Shown here: in pieces, positions 13,502 through 24,939 of the stretch
How the letters are laid out: each line of letters begins with the position of its first letter
How positions within the stretch are numbered: position 1 is the first letter of the stretch
Origin: Macrotrachela quadricornifera
Taxonomy: Eukaryota; Rotifera; Eurotatoria; Philodinida; Philodinidae
Reading direction: 5' to 3'
DNA: 64,000 nucleotides
Assembly: GCA_022393335.1 (NCBI GenBank)
Contig: JAJEKB010021269.1
Location: 523,894-587,893 of the forward strand
The notes under the pieces: model-generated
Seen by the model: the letters and a program-made list of their open reading frames with translations, nothing else
Databases searched by the model: none
What the model was told of the DNA's origin: nothing
Translations under genes and position numbers: made by a program

Positions 13502-14104
13502 TACAGGGTCGTGCATAATCTTTTGATAGAGATAGTGCTATGAATCTTAATAGAGTGCGTTGGATATTTTTAGATGGTTCGAAAGAGCTCATCGAATTCT
13601 ATACAACTGTATATATAAAGTTTTTTTTTTAACTATTTTTCTGAAGAAATAATTGAAAAATCTACTTGAAAACTCTTTGAAAAATACTAAAAAAGTCGTG
13701 TTTTATATGGAAGAAAACTATTTGATTTTTCAATAAAATTAACTGATTTCACTATTTTAACAACAACAGACATTTCAACATACACTCAATAGACGCAGTT
13801 TTTCAGGTTGCATCTGGTGAGTGTACATGTTGATATGTTTGTAGTTGTCAAAATAGTGAAATCAGTTCATTTTATTGAAAAATCAAATAGTTTTCTTCCA
13901 TATAAAACACGACTTTTTTAGTACTTTTCAAAGTTTTCAAGTAGGTTTTTGAATAATTTCTTTGAGAAGAATAGTTCAAGAAAAACATTATATATACAGT
14001 TGTATAGAACTCGATGAGCTCTATCGAACCATCTAAAAATAACCAATGCACTCTATTTAGAATTATAGCGCTACCACTACCAAAAGATTATGCACAACTC
14101 TGTA
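13502..14104. repeat. foldback element 2, Tc1/mariner-type ends
   Basis: The element starts TACAGGGTCGTGCATAATC and ends with the mirror image of TACAGAGTTGTGCATAATC. Ends beginning TA-CAGGG match the TA-flanked termini of Tc1/mariner transposons. Nearly the whole length is two arms of about 290 bp facing each other around a centre near 13805, including mirrored copies of GAACTCGATGAGCTC-like and AAAACACGACTTTTT motifs. There is no coding sequence. By family knowledge such hairpin elements are non-autonomous and moved by a transposase in trans; here that is inferred from the ends only. Confidence 0.85.
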
Positions 14105-15261
14105 ATATTCTTTTAAATAATATGTAAACATCGATTTATTTCTAAACGACTGTGTTGCAAATAATCATAAAAATAAATATCTGCTAGTGAAAATGATTTA
14201 TGACGAATTGGCCTATTTATATAAATAGATGATAGAATTAATCCGATTACTAGTTTATTAAGATTATAATAGACATTTATTCAAGATAACTTGTTCTTTG
14301 CATTTTCTCATTTTTAAGACCTCTCTGCTTTTGTCGCTTTTTACTAATACTTTATACAAAAGTCAAATGTAATATGCGACTACTTATCAAAAATTTCAAT
14401 TCTTTTTTATGGTAAATATATGATTTATTTTAAATATACTTACTTCAAGAATATTTAGATATCGTTTATTTTAATAGTACCGCTTTACAAAGTCATTATG
14501 ATGATCAACATATTATTTATATAGAAAATAGAGGAGAAAAAAAATACATATTATATTAAAAAGATATTTTTGATAACATTTATACTATACTGTTGTTCTA
14601 TTCCATACCATCACGTTAGTTTTTTTTCATATCATTTTATTCATACACTTCCATATTAATCTTTTATTCATCTGTTATTTTGGAGAATATGTCAAAAGGA
14701 AAGAATTAAAGAATGATACATGTAACAATGTAAGAGATAGCATGAGTACAAAATATAACGATCAAAAACAACCTACGTGATAAAACGTAAGTTTTTCCGA
14801 GATATTTTGCAGGCATTATCTGAAAGATTTCGTTAATACCAATCTAATTGATAATAATATGTTATTCTATTGGCCGAAAAGAATTTCTCAATGAAAGTAT
14901 CCTTAACTATATTGAGTAGTAAAAAATACAATCTTGAAGAAATTCATCTAAAGGAAAAGTTTTCTATAATTTATATTCAACATATTTATTAACTTAATAA
15001 TAAACATGAAAAAATATCCAAGATAGATATTTTTGAATTTTATATAACTTTTTAAACAATATCGAAAAAACAGAAATTAAAATCATTTTTTTTAACATAT
15101 TAATTTTATAGATTATATTTCATCGATAGGGTTGGACAAACTTTTCTGTTATATAATATTTTGCTGAGAAGCTGTTATGAACGACTGGTGATATGCTTTG
15201 GTAGATGTGGTTGAAATCTCTTACATACTATAGTAGCTTTATAAATCATGCTTCTATAGCA
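14105..15261. other. gene-free AT-rich stretch
   Basis: No gene, RNA or repeat structure could be supported here. Confidence 0.4.
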
Positions 15262-15910
15262 AGATACATACTTCTGAAAAGAAAAAGTTGCACTCTGTAT
15301 TTTGAATATATGTTCACTATAAAGCCACATTCTTTTAAAAGTAATTACATATTCTGAAAGCTCATGGAGTTTCCTATCACTCTGTACATTTACTTATTTC
15401 CTTGCATTCATTTATTGAAAAGAAAATTTAAGTACAATGGAAATATCCTCAATTAACAACTACAAAAATTCGATGTGTTTTATGTTTTTTCAAACTACAG
15501 GCACAAAGGAACTATCTTTTTACCAAAGTAATTATGCATTTCGATAGAGCTTGAAATTCTTTATCATTCTGTATAAATTTGTCTTTCAATATATTATGTG
15601 CTGAATAATAGTTCGAGTCATCTTTGAATATTCTCGTTGATCAATCAAAAACTGAACAGAGAAAATTTTTAAAAAAGCAGCGAAAAAGTATTCATTTTTT
15701 TTCTACTTGTCGATTGAGGATCTTTCCATTGTACTTAAATTTTCTTTTCAATAAATGAATGCAAGGAAATAAGTAAATATACAGGGTGATAGAGAACTCC
15801 ATGAGCTTTCGGAACATGTAATTAGTTTTAAAAGAATGTCGCTTTATAGTGAACATATATTCAAAATACAGAGTGCAACTATTTTTTTCCGAGGGTATAT
15901 ATCAAAAAAT
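15262..15910. repeat. foldback element 3, nested ends
   Basis: Left arm about 15262-15450 and right arm about 15714-15900 are mirror images: TTCATTTATTGAAAAGAAAA pairs with TTTTCTTTTCAATAAATGAA. Each arm contains inner and outer Tc1/mariner-like termini (TACAGGGTGATAGAG at 15779 and its mirror at about 15389; TACAGAGTGCAAC at about 15872 and its mirror at about 15294). The spacer holds a third, degraded copy of the arm sequence near 15525-15590 (CGATAGAGCTTGAAATTC). The pattern suggests repeated insertion of related elements into one another. Confidence 0.75.
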
Positions 15911-15984
15911 ATGACTTTTTAAAACGTTTTTTAAGATTTTTCAAACAGTTTTTCGAATTTTGTCATTACAAAAAATGACTCGGA

Positions 15985-16060
15985 GATTTTTTCGTGTATA
16001 TAGTTCTGTAGAGCTCGACAAGATCTATCGAATCATGTAAAAATATTGAAGAAAAACATA
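15985..16060 (+). repeat. fragment of a foldback-2-family arm
   Basis: The stretch with TATATAGTTCTGTAGAGCTC and CTATCGAATCATGTAAAAAT parallels the right arm of the element at 13502-14104 (ATACAGTTGTATAGAACTC, CTATCGAACCATCTAAAAAT). Only part of one arm is present. Confidence 0.45.
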
Positions 16061-16140
16061 TTGTTCCATTTTTGAATTACTGTTATCTTACTTTTCTACT
16101 GCAAAAAGCATAAACTTTGTGAAAGTTTTTATGTTCGATA

Positions 16141-17046
16141 TTAACTCTTTGAGACCCGAATTTTTTCTACCGAGTCAAATTTGCTGAAATTTTCGGGATA
16201 TGTTGAGGCTGTGGTGGTAAGGCTTCAATAAAATTTTCAGCCCTATCCCACAACCTTTGAGTGAGATAATCACCAAACAAGGGCCAAAAGTAGTTCATTT
16301 TGCGTTCAATATTTCTGAGTCCAGATTCCTGCTTTATGTCTTATTTGGTTTTTACTAGAAAGACCATGTTAGAATCTAAAGCGCCACAGGTCTCTTTTTT
16401 GAAATCTCACTTTTTTAGTGAAGAAAAGGAATCACAAATTCATTGACTCAAAAAATCATGTCAAAAATAGGCGTCCAGTTACAGAAGAGTCTGTATACAT
16501 AATGAAAATAAAGCTCAATTTACAGAAGGAACTCTGTAATGGCCCGCATCTTGACATGTCCTTTCCATTAAAGCTAAACTTAAATATATTACATGAACTT
16601 GGACAAAGAATTCTTCGATAAAAGATCAAGAGGTCGTAGACTGAGAAAAAACGAAAAAGATTGTTTTGTTTTTTCGAAAGAAGCTTCTTTTTCAAGCAGC
16701 TGATTACAGAAATCATCAAAACTTTTAGCTCAAAACGAGATTTTGAATAAAGAACCATATCATTTCTAAAAGATCTGAAGATGGACTATCTTCCTAAGTG
16801 TTTATCTCAATTTTGAAATTTCTGATGAAAATTGACTTTTTTTGAGGGACGGAGATGGGGCTAAAAATCATGCTGCGATGTATTTTTCAATGTTTTTCAC
16901 ACACTCTATCATCCATGTAGTTTTGTAGGGATCTGTACCAGCTTTCAATATCTATTGAAAATATTCCTCCAAGACTCTCAAAAGTTAGAGGATTTGAAAA
17001 ATTCCGAGGTGGCACATATATGTGCTACGAGGACTCAAAGGGTTAA
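16141..17046. mobile_element. non-autonomous piggyBac-like element (TTAA ends)
   Basis: The 906-bp segment begins TTAACTCTTTGAGACC and ends GGACTCAAAGGGTTAA. The ends are inverted repeats of about 16 bp that differ at two positions, and both carry the TTAA tetranucleotide. TTAA target duplication with termini beginning CCCTTTG-like sequence is the signature of piggyBac transposons. The interior has no transposase frame; short open frames inside (16418-16758) are not related to transposase. A broken piggyBac-like transposase C-terminus lies at 33583-33783 of the same window and could belong to the family that mobilised it. Confidence 0.75.
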
Positions 17047-17468
17047 ATCTTTTATCGGTTGATGGAGTTTCCTCGTTAATCATATCATAAAAGTGGCATC
17101 GTATTATCCGAATCGGCACGTCATCATATAGTACTTGCATGCAGATACACTTCCTTTTCTTCAAATCTTTTGAGAAAAAAAGAAACCAAAAATTTTTGAT
17201 CGTAAAAAAACTCGTAACCAAAAGGTTAATATTGCTGCTGTCATCATATCGTAATCATGTAGATTTTGATAAATTGAACAGATCTTATTCTTAATAAAAA
17301 AACAAAAATATTGTATTTTCATTCAATAACTTTCAACATAATGAATAAAATAAAAAGTCGTAATTGAAATATTACTAAATTTTTTTTATTTTTCAAACTT
17401 GTTTGATATCTTCGAAATAATCTACATAATATATTTACATCAAATCTCAATATATAATAAATATCTTT

Positions 17469-18296
17469 TCAACCATTTTTAAAATTTTTTGTTCTAATTG
17501 CTTGTATTAACCATGGAAAACATTCTGATGTTATTATAATATAAATTCCAATACCAATAAAAACAATAGAAACAATATAATGAGCATATTTTTGGGCAAG
17601 ATTTAATATAGGTCGATAATTAATAAAATAATATGATATTATTAACCAAATAAAAACCATTAGAAGAAATATAATTATATAAATAATTATTTGCCATTTA
17701 TATGCTTGAGCAAATAAAGGAGTATAAATAGCAATATTATCACCACCATTTGCAACAGTTATACTTATTACTTTTAATGTTTCAAAAGCAAATATATGAT
17801 TAAGATATTTGAAAAGATTTGTTTTAATTCGTTTTTTTGTTGAAGAATTATTTTCTTCCATTGATAATTGTTTTTCAGATTTTTTTATTTCAAAAATAAT
17901 TTCTCCATCATTTTCTTTTCGATAACGAATCATTTCTAATTGAACTGTTGATATTGATTCCGATGGAATAATATCATCTATTGTTCCATGTCTTTTATTA
18001 CATAATTCAATTATTATTTCAATAAGACTTTTAATTCCAATAATTATTGGTAAAAAACCAAGAAATCCAAGCATTTCAACAGGTAATATAAATGATATAA
18101 GATAACCAATAAGACTAATTAATAATAAAATAAAAAAACCTAAATATTGACCAATAAATATATGATAAACTTTCATTTTAGAATTTCCTAATGAAGCTTC
18201 AGTAAAAAAATTCATTAAAATAATTAAATCATCAGCATTTGTTGCTATATATGATATTAATGCAGTTACAATTAATTTTCCAACATGTTCACTCAT
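17469..18296 (-). CDS. CadD-like cadmium resistance transporter, bacterial type
   Basis: A single uninterrupted 275-residue frame. Residues 8-32 contain ATNADDLIILMNFF, matching the conserved ATNxDDL motif at the start of the bacterial Cad (CadD) family; residues 43-70 contain HIFIGQYLGF and two hydrophobic segments; residues 181-196 read VANGGDNIAIYTPLFA, the second hallmark of the family. About six membrane segments are visible, split by a charged cytoplasmic loop (about 100-165). Known members export cadmium or related cations. CadD proteins are bacterial, so its presence between intron-bearing rotifer-type genes, without any intron, suggests horizontal acquisition followed by AT-rich codon amelioration. 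The start at 18296 gives an N-terminus directly before the first helix, as in the family. Function in heavy-metal export is inference. Confidence 0.9.
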   Translation of the reverse strand: MSEHVGKLIVTALISYIATNADDLIILMNFFTEASLGNSKMKVYHIFIGQYLGFFILLLISLIGYLISFILPVEMLGFLGFLPIIIGIKSLIEIIIELCNKRHGTIDDIIPSESISTVQLEMIRYRKENDGEIIFEIKKSEKQLSMEENNSSTKKRIKTNLFKYLNHIFAFETLKVISITVANGGDNIAIYTPLFAQAYKWQIIIYIIIFLLMVFIWLIISYYFINYRPILNLAQKYAHYIVSIVFIGIGIYIIITSECFPWLIQAIRTKNFKNG

Positions 18297-18689
18297 TTTT
18301 CTTAATAATTATATTTTTTTTTTATCTATGTTTCGAATACTATAAGAAAAAAAAAGCAAGAAATGTCTCTCATTTGTTTTCATTTGAAAAAAGAAAAGGG
18401 CAAAATGATAAATATAATACTCGACATTCAAATATTCTTCTTTCTATGTTAATCAGAACATAACTTTTATATATAATATTATTGAATTCGAAAATGTTAA
18501 ATAGATCACAAATCTATAAACAATATATTGACTATACTTTGTTTAAATTCTATGATCGAATTTATTTATAAGAACATTAGAATATGTTTATGTCGATAAA
18601 AAATAATAAAAATCAAAATGAGATTGTTTTTCTACATATTTATGTATCACATAAACTAAATACAATTAATTTTTGAAATAATTCTAAAA
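18297..18689. other. upstream region of the CadD-like gene
   Basis: AT-rich, nothing identified; it presumably holds the promoter of the minus-strand gene starting at 18296. Confidence 0.35.
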
Positions 18690-19560
18690 TCTATATATAT
18701 AAAGAAGAATGTTTGTCTCTCTGTTCTTTATGCATTTTCACACTGTAAAAGCTAATACAACCAAAATTTTTAAAAATCATCCTCTCAACTAGAATGAGGT
18801 CATAGGATGGTTTTCGACCCAAAACTTTCATCTGAGGAGAGTGTTTGCCTTCTCCTTTTGTTGAACTACTATAGTAAGTGCCTTTTCCAGAGAAATTGTG
18901 CATATAATTGTTTTAGAGTTGTTCGTGGATTACTTGGTCGAATGGAAGGCGAGGGAGAGAGGACGAGTTATTCCATATTGGTCATGTGTTGATGAGGTGA
19001 TCATAAACTCAGATTTTACGATAAATTTTCTGGATTCTATTATTCAAGAATGAAAGTGTATAAGAACTTGTGCTTTTTGCCGTTGCTTACACGATATTTT
19101 AGGATACTCGAAAAGATCAGACAGAATGTGTAAAATGAGGAGCAACCATAAGAATGAAAATTTCCATCGAATGAAGAAGGCAACAAGGGAGATAAAATTC
19201 CATTTCTCATAACTCATACTCAATATATATAAAGAAGAAATTGTGTCTGTCTGTCTTCTATGCATTTGGGCATTGCACGAACTAGTGGTACCAAACTTTT
19301 CGTGGCATACACTTAGGTCCCGAGGAAGATCGAGAGGGATTAGGATGATCCGTGGAGAGTTGGGATAAAATTTCATACAGGTTATGGTGCATTGCAATTT
19401 TTCTCAACCTTTCAAAAACTTCAGAGCATTCGTTACCATTGTTAGAATACCCATTTCTTAAAGTCACTTTTTTTACATTGGGTGGTGATATAACATTTGA
19501 CAGTAGACATGAGTTAAGAGAAAGACACTTATACTCCCACAGTATTTGCTGAATAAATAT
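18690..19560 (+). repeat. dispersed repeat, left copy of an inverted pair
   Basis: This copy consists of two related halves, each opening with TATATATAAAGAAGAA followed by TTTGTCTCTCTG or TGTGTCTGTCTG and TATGCATTT (18695 and about 19223). The sequence is collinear with the reverse complement of 23820-24760: GGTTTTCGACCCAAAACTTT pairs with AGTTTTCGACCCAAAATTTT, and AGGTTATGGTGCATTGCAAT with AGGTTATGATATACTGCAAT. It has no conserved open frame. The TATA-GTCTGTCTG start resembles common interspersed repeats of invertebrates, class unknown to me. Confidence 0.7.
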
Positions 19561-19648
19561 CAAAACCTTTTCATCATTTATTCATATTTTATCTATGAAA
19601 TAATAATAGAAAAATGAAATATAGAATAAAAAAAAAACTTCAATATAT

Positions 19649-20668
19649 TTAATTTATATCACTTTGATCCATAATAAATGGTTCAGGTGTAGTTAATTGC
19701 CCATTTTCAATAAATTCAGGTGGTTGAAAAAAATTTTTTTTACCACGTTTATCTGTTAAAATCTTAATTGTTAACGGAACAAAATTATTTGTTTTAAGTA
19801 AAGCTTCTTTTATATCTTCATCAGTAAATCCTTGCATAATATCACCATAAATTTCACGTCGTTTAATAAGATTATTAAATTTATTTTCATCAATTTTAGT
19901 TGCTGGAATTATTTTTTCTAATAAATCATTAAGTTTTTCATCATGATGTTTTTCTACTTTATTTTTCCAATGTGTTATAATATGTGCAATATCATATACT
20001 ATATTATTTGGAATACCTTCATCATATTCAATATGATCGATAATTTGATCTTTATTAAAAGCAAATTCAGTAAGAATATCACAATTACATAATTCTAAAT
20101 AATATCCATCAGGATCAGTAAAAAAATATTGAATTATTGTTGATTTTTTATTTGGTTGAGAATTTTTTATTAAAGCTTTTTGTGCATTAGTTACTGATAA
20201 ACTTTGACGAACTTTAATATTTAATTGTCGTAATTTATACAAGACTTGTTTTATATTTGATGTTTCTAATGCAATATGTGCAACTTGAAGATTATCAACA
20301 GGTGGAATAGATGGTATACCTTTAATTAAATGAAGTTCAATATTACCCATTGTTAACCATGCACCATGACGATCAAATGTTGGTCGACGAATTTGTTGTA
20401 ATCCTAATATATCAACATAAAAACTAAGTGATTTACCAACATCTGATACAGTTATTGCTATATGGTTTATTTTTGTAATTAAATCACCTAAGCCACGTCG
20501 TTCTTCTAATGGATTCCAATGTAGAAATTCATTTTTATCATTATTATTTATTAATATATTTTTTTCTTTAGATTGATACCAACGATTAATAAACAATAAT
20601 GTAAAGAATCCAATAATAAAACCAAAAAGTAGAGAAATAATATCAATATTCATCAAATTCAATAGCAT
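19649..20668 (-). CDS. membrane-anchored VOC (glyoxalase-fold) protein with C-terminal extension
   Basis: A single 339-residue frame. Residues 9-27 form one membrane helix near the N-terminus. The VOC domain spans about 65-195 with both beta-alpha-beta-beta-beta halves: INHIAITVSDVGKSLSFYV and HIALETSNIKQVLYKLRQL. The four positions that bind metal in glyoxalase-type enzymes are all occupied: His69, Glu111, His131 and Glu192. FFTDPDGYYLEL is the usual end motif. The closest everyday comparison is to lactoylglutathione lyase-like or thiol-transferase VOC proteins; the substrate cannot be read. After the domain an extra 145 residues include GFTDEDIKEALLKTNN (about 280-295), similar to a UBA-like helical motif. 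Absence of introns and very AT-rich codons recall the neighbouring CadD-like gene, so foreign origin is possible but unproven. Confidence 0.85.
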   Translation of the reverse strand: MLLNLMNIDIISLLFGFIIGFFTLLFINRWYQSKEKNILINNNDKNEFLHWNPLEERRGLGDLITKINHIAITVSDVGKSLSFYVDILGLQQIRRPTFDRHGAWLTMGNIELHLIKGIPSIPPVDNLQVAHIALETSNIKQVLYKLRQLNIKVRQSLSVTNAQKALIKNSQPNKKSTIIQYFFTDPDGYYLELCNCDILTEFAFNKDQIIDHIEYDEGIPNNIVYDIAHIITHWKNKVEKHHDEKLNDLLEKIIPATKIDENKFNNLIKRREIYGDIMQGFTDEDIKEALLKTNNFVPLTIKILTDKRGKKNFFQPPEFIENGQLTTPEPFIMDQSDIN

Positions 20669-21314
20669 TATCTAAAATAGAACAATTAATTCTATAAAAT
20701 AAAGATTATCAAGAAAAATTTCGAAATTATATGGTAAATAATGAAAGAAAGTAAAATGATTGAGACAGAGAATAACGAGTGTATTATGTGATTATTCGAC
20801 AGCTGATAAATAAAGAATATTTTTAATAAATGATATTGTCTCCATTCATCTGTATTATAATAAGAATTTTTGAAGAAATAATACGTAGAGCTATATATTG
20901 ATGCAAAACCATACAAGAATCGATTGTTGTTTTTTATTAGTCAACTCGTGTAATAGAACGAAAGAATTTGTTCTATTCGCAATGTCACTTATTTCTTTTT
21001 TGCACTTATCGTGCATTTTTTTCTTCTCTTTCTGTGTCTTTCCAGAATATTCGTCTATTTTTGCACTGAATAACCTTTTAAAAATCAAAGAATTTTCTCA
21101 TATCTAATAATAAATCAAATATTCTTAGGCATACATTAAGTTTTATCTCTTACATAAAATAATTTTCATACTTTTTATATAAATTATTACATTTAATAAT
21201 GGATGATTTGTAATAAACCTACACTGTTTCAGATTTTCATGTGTATTTGATATAGTTCTAGTTTATAATGATTGATTTAAATATTTTTCTTTTGTTTTTA
21301 TTTATTATTTAGAT
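20669..21314. other. gene-free stretch
   Basis: Upstream region of the VOC gene; short open frames at 20692-21107 on both strands mirror each other and show no family features. Confidence 0.4.
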
Positions 21315-22052
21315 CTGATCAAAAGTTCTGGCAATATTAAACTAAAATATAAAGATGTAGATATATTTTTAATTTAATTTTATCAAATATTGGGGATAGT
21401 TGCCATGATTATTTATACCAAGTTCGATCGTTTCGATACAACTTGTTAAAAGTTCTTTCTTCAGTCTTTTTCTTCAAAAATTTTTAGGCATCTTGGAAAT
21501 CACATGGACTTATCATGTTTCATTTATCTAATCAATTAAACTACATTCGATAGAATTTGTTTACCAAAAATTCCATAGTATCAGGTCTGACAAATATAGT
21601 AGATGTAACATTATATTGATGCCTTCTTCTATCATATAGTTAATGACGTTGGATGAGTAACACTTGTGACCTACAATCTTGCCTTTATCTACCCTATGTA
21701 TAAAAACAGGACTATTTGATTTAAAGAATATACCAAATGAAGTTATGGTTAAACTTTGTCTTCATAAATAATAGCCTTTGACGATACATCTTCAATTTGC
21801 CAATTAGCATCAGATGACTTAGGACTAATGTATATAAAATAAATCGATATCCCATCATTAGCAGTGGTAGAATGCAACCCTAAAAGGTTTTGAAGAAAAA
21901 GATTGAAGAAAGAACTTTTAACAAGTTGTATTGAAACGATTGAACATGGTACAAATAATCATGGCAACTATCCTCAATATTTGATAAAATTAAATTAAAA
22001 ATATTTCTACATCTTTATATTTTTATTTAATATTGCCAGAACTTTTGATCAA
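21315..22052. repeat. foldback element 4
   Basis: Ends are CTGATCAAAAGTTCTGGCAA and its near-perfect mirror TTGCCAGAACTTTTGATCAA. Arms of about 165 bp (21315-21480 and 21885-22052) are roughly 90% identical and enclose a spacer of about 405 bp with no gene. The GATCAAAAGTTCTGGCAA terminus is similar in style to Tc1/mariner ends. It lies between the VOC gene and the secreted-protein gene. Confidence 0.85.
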
Positions 22053-22591
22053 ACCTAAGTGTAAATGGATTGAAACAATCTATCATTTACCATTAATTTG
22101 TTAAACTTATCTGCATTATCAATCATATAAAGTCGAAATTTATATAATACCTTCATTTCTTTCTGTATCATCTAAACGATTAGTCCATTTGCTTGAAATG
22201 CAGCGAACATATTCAAATTATTTACTGTAAATTTATTGATAAATCTCTCTGACCTATCTCAGAATGAATTCTAAAAAGTTTTTACAGATAACACTGTGAA
22301 GGCACATCAAATATTGATTGATAGATTCTTTATTGAAAGAGATTATGTTCTAGTTTTATTATTTAGATATAATAATCAAATATAGTGATGTAATCAAATA
22401 AATATTTTGTTGTTCTATATATTCTTTACTAGAAAAGCTTTATCATTCTACACCTTTGCATGCTAGCATGACGAAGAATTTTTTTTTTTATTGTTGCGCT
22501 TCTATATTTAAAAAACTGATGACCATTATTTACTTTATATACAAAGAAAACAACTTGCAATAGATTCATATCTCTATTACTTAAAATATTA
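22053..22591. other. gene-free stretch upstream of secreted-protein gene
   Basis: AT-rich; no element identified. Confidence 0.35.
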
Positions 22592-23703
22592 ATGAAAACA
22601 ATGATGTTCGAAATTTTATTTTTTATTTTATTATGCAATGTAATTGTTCACACTGATAAATATTATACAATAAAACCTTATCATAAGTAAGTTTAAATCA
22701 ATAAATATTCTAGAAAAAAAAAATTTTTTATGATAGTTCTTCGATATTTCCACATTATGGTAATTTATCTGTTTTTGATACGGATTTAAAGAAACTTTCT
22801 TTTGTTAGTAATTTTACATTTAATGTACATGATCATTATGATTTATATTTTTTTGTTACTGGTCCTATTGCTATAAATACAGATATGAATATAATATACA
22901 TGCCTATTACCGGTGCAACATCTTTTCAACGTCTTCTTTTACTTGCATATAATTATAAAACAGGAAAATATTTTCAAAGTCAATGGATCTATAATAATGG
23001 TGACATTCATTTTCTTTATTATGATTCAATAAGAAAACGACTTTTTGGTTTAAGAGATAAAGATACATTTACATTTTATATTGAAGAATATGATTTAAAT
23101 ACATTAGATATTATTAAATTATATACAAAACAAAATGGAAATAAATATGCATTTAATTTTGCTGAATGTACTTGTTTTGATTATAAAAAAAATTGGATTA
23201 TACAAGTACGATCACGTGTTGAAGGACCATCAGCTAATGCCTATTGGATTAAAATGGATTTAAATTTAGTTGGAAAAAAAGATGATATTGTTACTGAATT
23301 TCATCTTATGCCAAATGTACATAATTTTCTAACAATGACATATGATATTGAAAAAACAGAATTAATTTTAGGTACATGGCAACATGGATCAATTGAATTA
23401 GATATTTATATGTTTCATTTTGATCCAACAAAAAATGGAACATTTCCTTATGGGAATGAAACACTTAAACTTTTATTTAAAACTAATGGAGATGATGTAG
23501 AATTTATGAAAGATATTTGGAATCCAATTAAAAGAGAAGTTATTTATATGATTCAAATGTCGAATGATCGAACATTTGATAATACAAATTATATGTTACG
23601 AGTACAATTTGATACACTTGATATATTAGAAAAGACAATATTAACAGATGATCAATTACCATTCTTTGATTTATGGGAATATTTTTATTTGCCTAATCTT
23701 TAA
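22592..23703 (+). CDS. secreted protein of unknown function
   Basis: Two exons, 22592-22686 and 22737-23703, joined through GTAAGT and TGATAG across a 50-bp intron, give 353 residues. Exon 1 encodes a signal peptide (MKTMMFEILFFILLCNVIVHT). The mature part has N-glycosylation sequons (NFT, NGT, NET), few cysteines and regularly spaced aromatic-rich strands such as LFGLRDKDTFTFYIEEYDL, which suggests an all-beta, possibly propeller-like fold. I do not recognise the family. It is enclosed, with the VOC gene and foldback element 4, between two inverted copies of a dispersed repeat. Confidence 0.8.
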
Positions 23704-23819
23704 ATAAATTATTAATTTATTCATTAGATTTTAGTTAAAACATGAGATAAAAATTTTTTAAAATTTTTCACAAAGATAAACATTAACGAAATTTGCAATT
23801 TGTGTACGTCAATATTATA

Positions 23820-24760
23820 TGGATAGACTAGCAGTAGAATCTGGCGTTCCTCGGAATACCACTATACTGAAAACCTAATATGTCAGAAAACGATAGAAGA
23901 TGTAGAGAGAATGTACTAGGGAGCTTTCTGTCTATTACTACTACATGTCCCACCGTGCATACACTTACATCTATGCTTAAATCCGATAATTCAGCAAATA
24001 GTGCACGGTTGTGAGTCACTTTCGGTTTATTCATACTCATTACCGTACTTCACACCAATATCCAATACAAAAAAGTTACACTAGGAGACAGAAATTCTAA
24101 CGATCGTCGCGAATTCTCTAAAATTTTTAAAAGATTGGTAAAAATTGCAGTATATCATAACCTGTCTAGAATTTCACTCAAATCCCTCTTCCTCACTCGT
24201 GTCGCTCTCTCAATCTTCTTCGGAACCAACGAGTATGCCATAAGAACTTTGATGATACTAGCTATTATGGAGACAAAATCTATAAACAACAGACAAATAT
24301 TCTTTTTTATCTATAGAGAAGATTGATAGATCGAAGTGTTCTCTGTTCCAACCCATTATGAGTCATGAGTAATGATATGCTATCTCACTTGTTGCTATTT
24401 TCATTCAATGAATATTTCCATTCATACGGTTGCACTTCATCTTATACATTCTTTTCATTATCTTTCGATTATCCTAAAATGTTGTATAACCAATGGAAAA
24501 AAGTACATGTTTTTATATACTTTCGTTCTTGAATTACTCAAAGAACAATAATACGTACAAATTCTCTGAAAAAGATATTTACTGTAGTAAATTCAACAAT
24601 AGGAGGGGGGCAAACACCTACTCTGGTGAAAATTTTGGGTCGAAAACTATCCTAGGATCTCCTTCTAGACGAAAATGTATCTGTTTTTTTTTATTATTCA
24701 GATTTTCAGAATGTTAATTTCAATTACTTGTACGTAAGAAAGAGAACAGGTACAGATGAT
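23820..24760 (-). repeat. dispersed repeat, right copy of an inverted pair
   Basis: Reverse complement of the repeat at 18690-19560 and collinear with it over most of its length, with the internal motifs AACAATAGGAGGGGGGCAAA / CGAAAACTATCCTAGGATC at about 24595-24660 and ATTGCAGTATATCATAACCTG at about 24145-24165. It is more diverged at the TATA-GTCTG end. Short open frames within (23828-24326) have no counterpart in the left copy and are not counted as genes. Confidence 0.65.
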
Positions 24761-24939
24761 AAGAGAAGAAGGATATATCAAGCAATGTCTTGTGTCTAGA
24801 TGTAGACTTAACACGATCCCATTGAATATTTTTCATCTCTGGAATTCAACTGTGACAGCCATGTCACTCATATGTTCTCACATCACTTCAGTTATTCGTG
24901 TCTGTTTTCGTTCTATTTGTCTTCCACTTCTCTCCTTTA

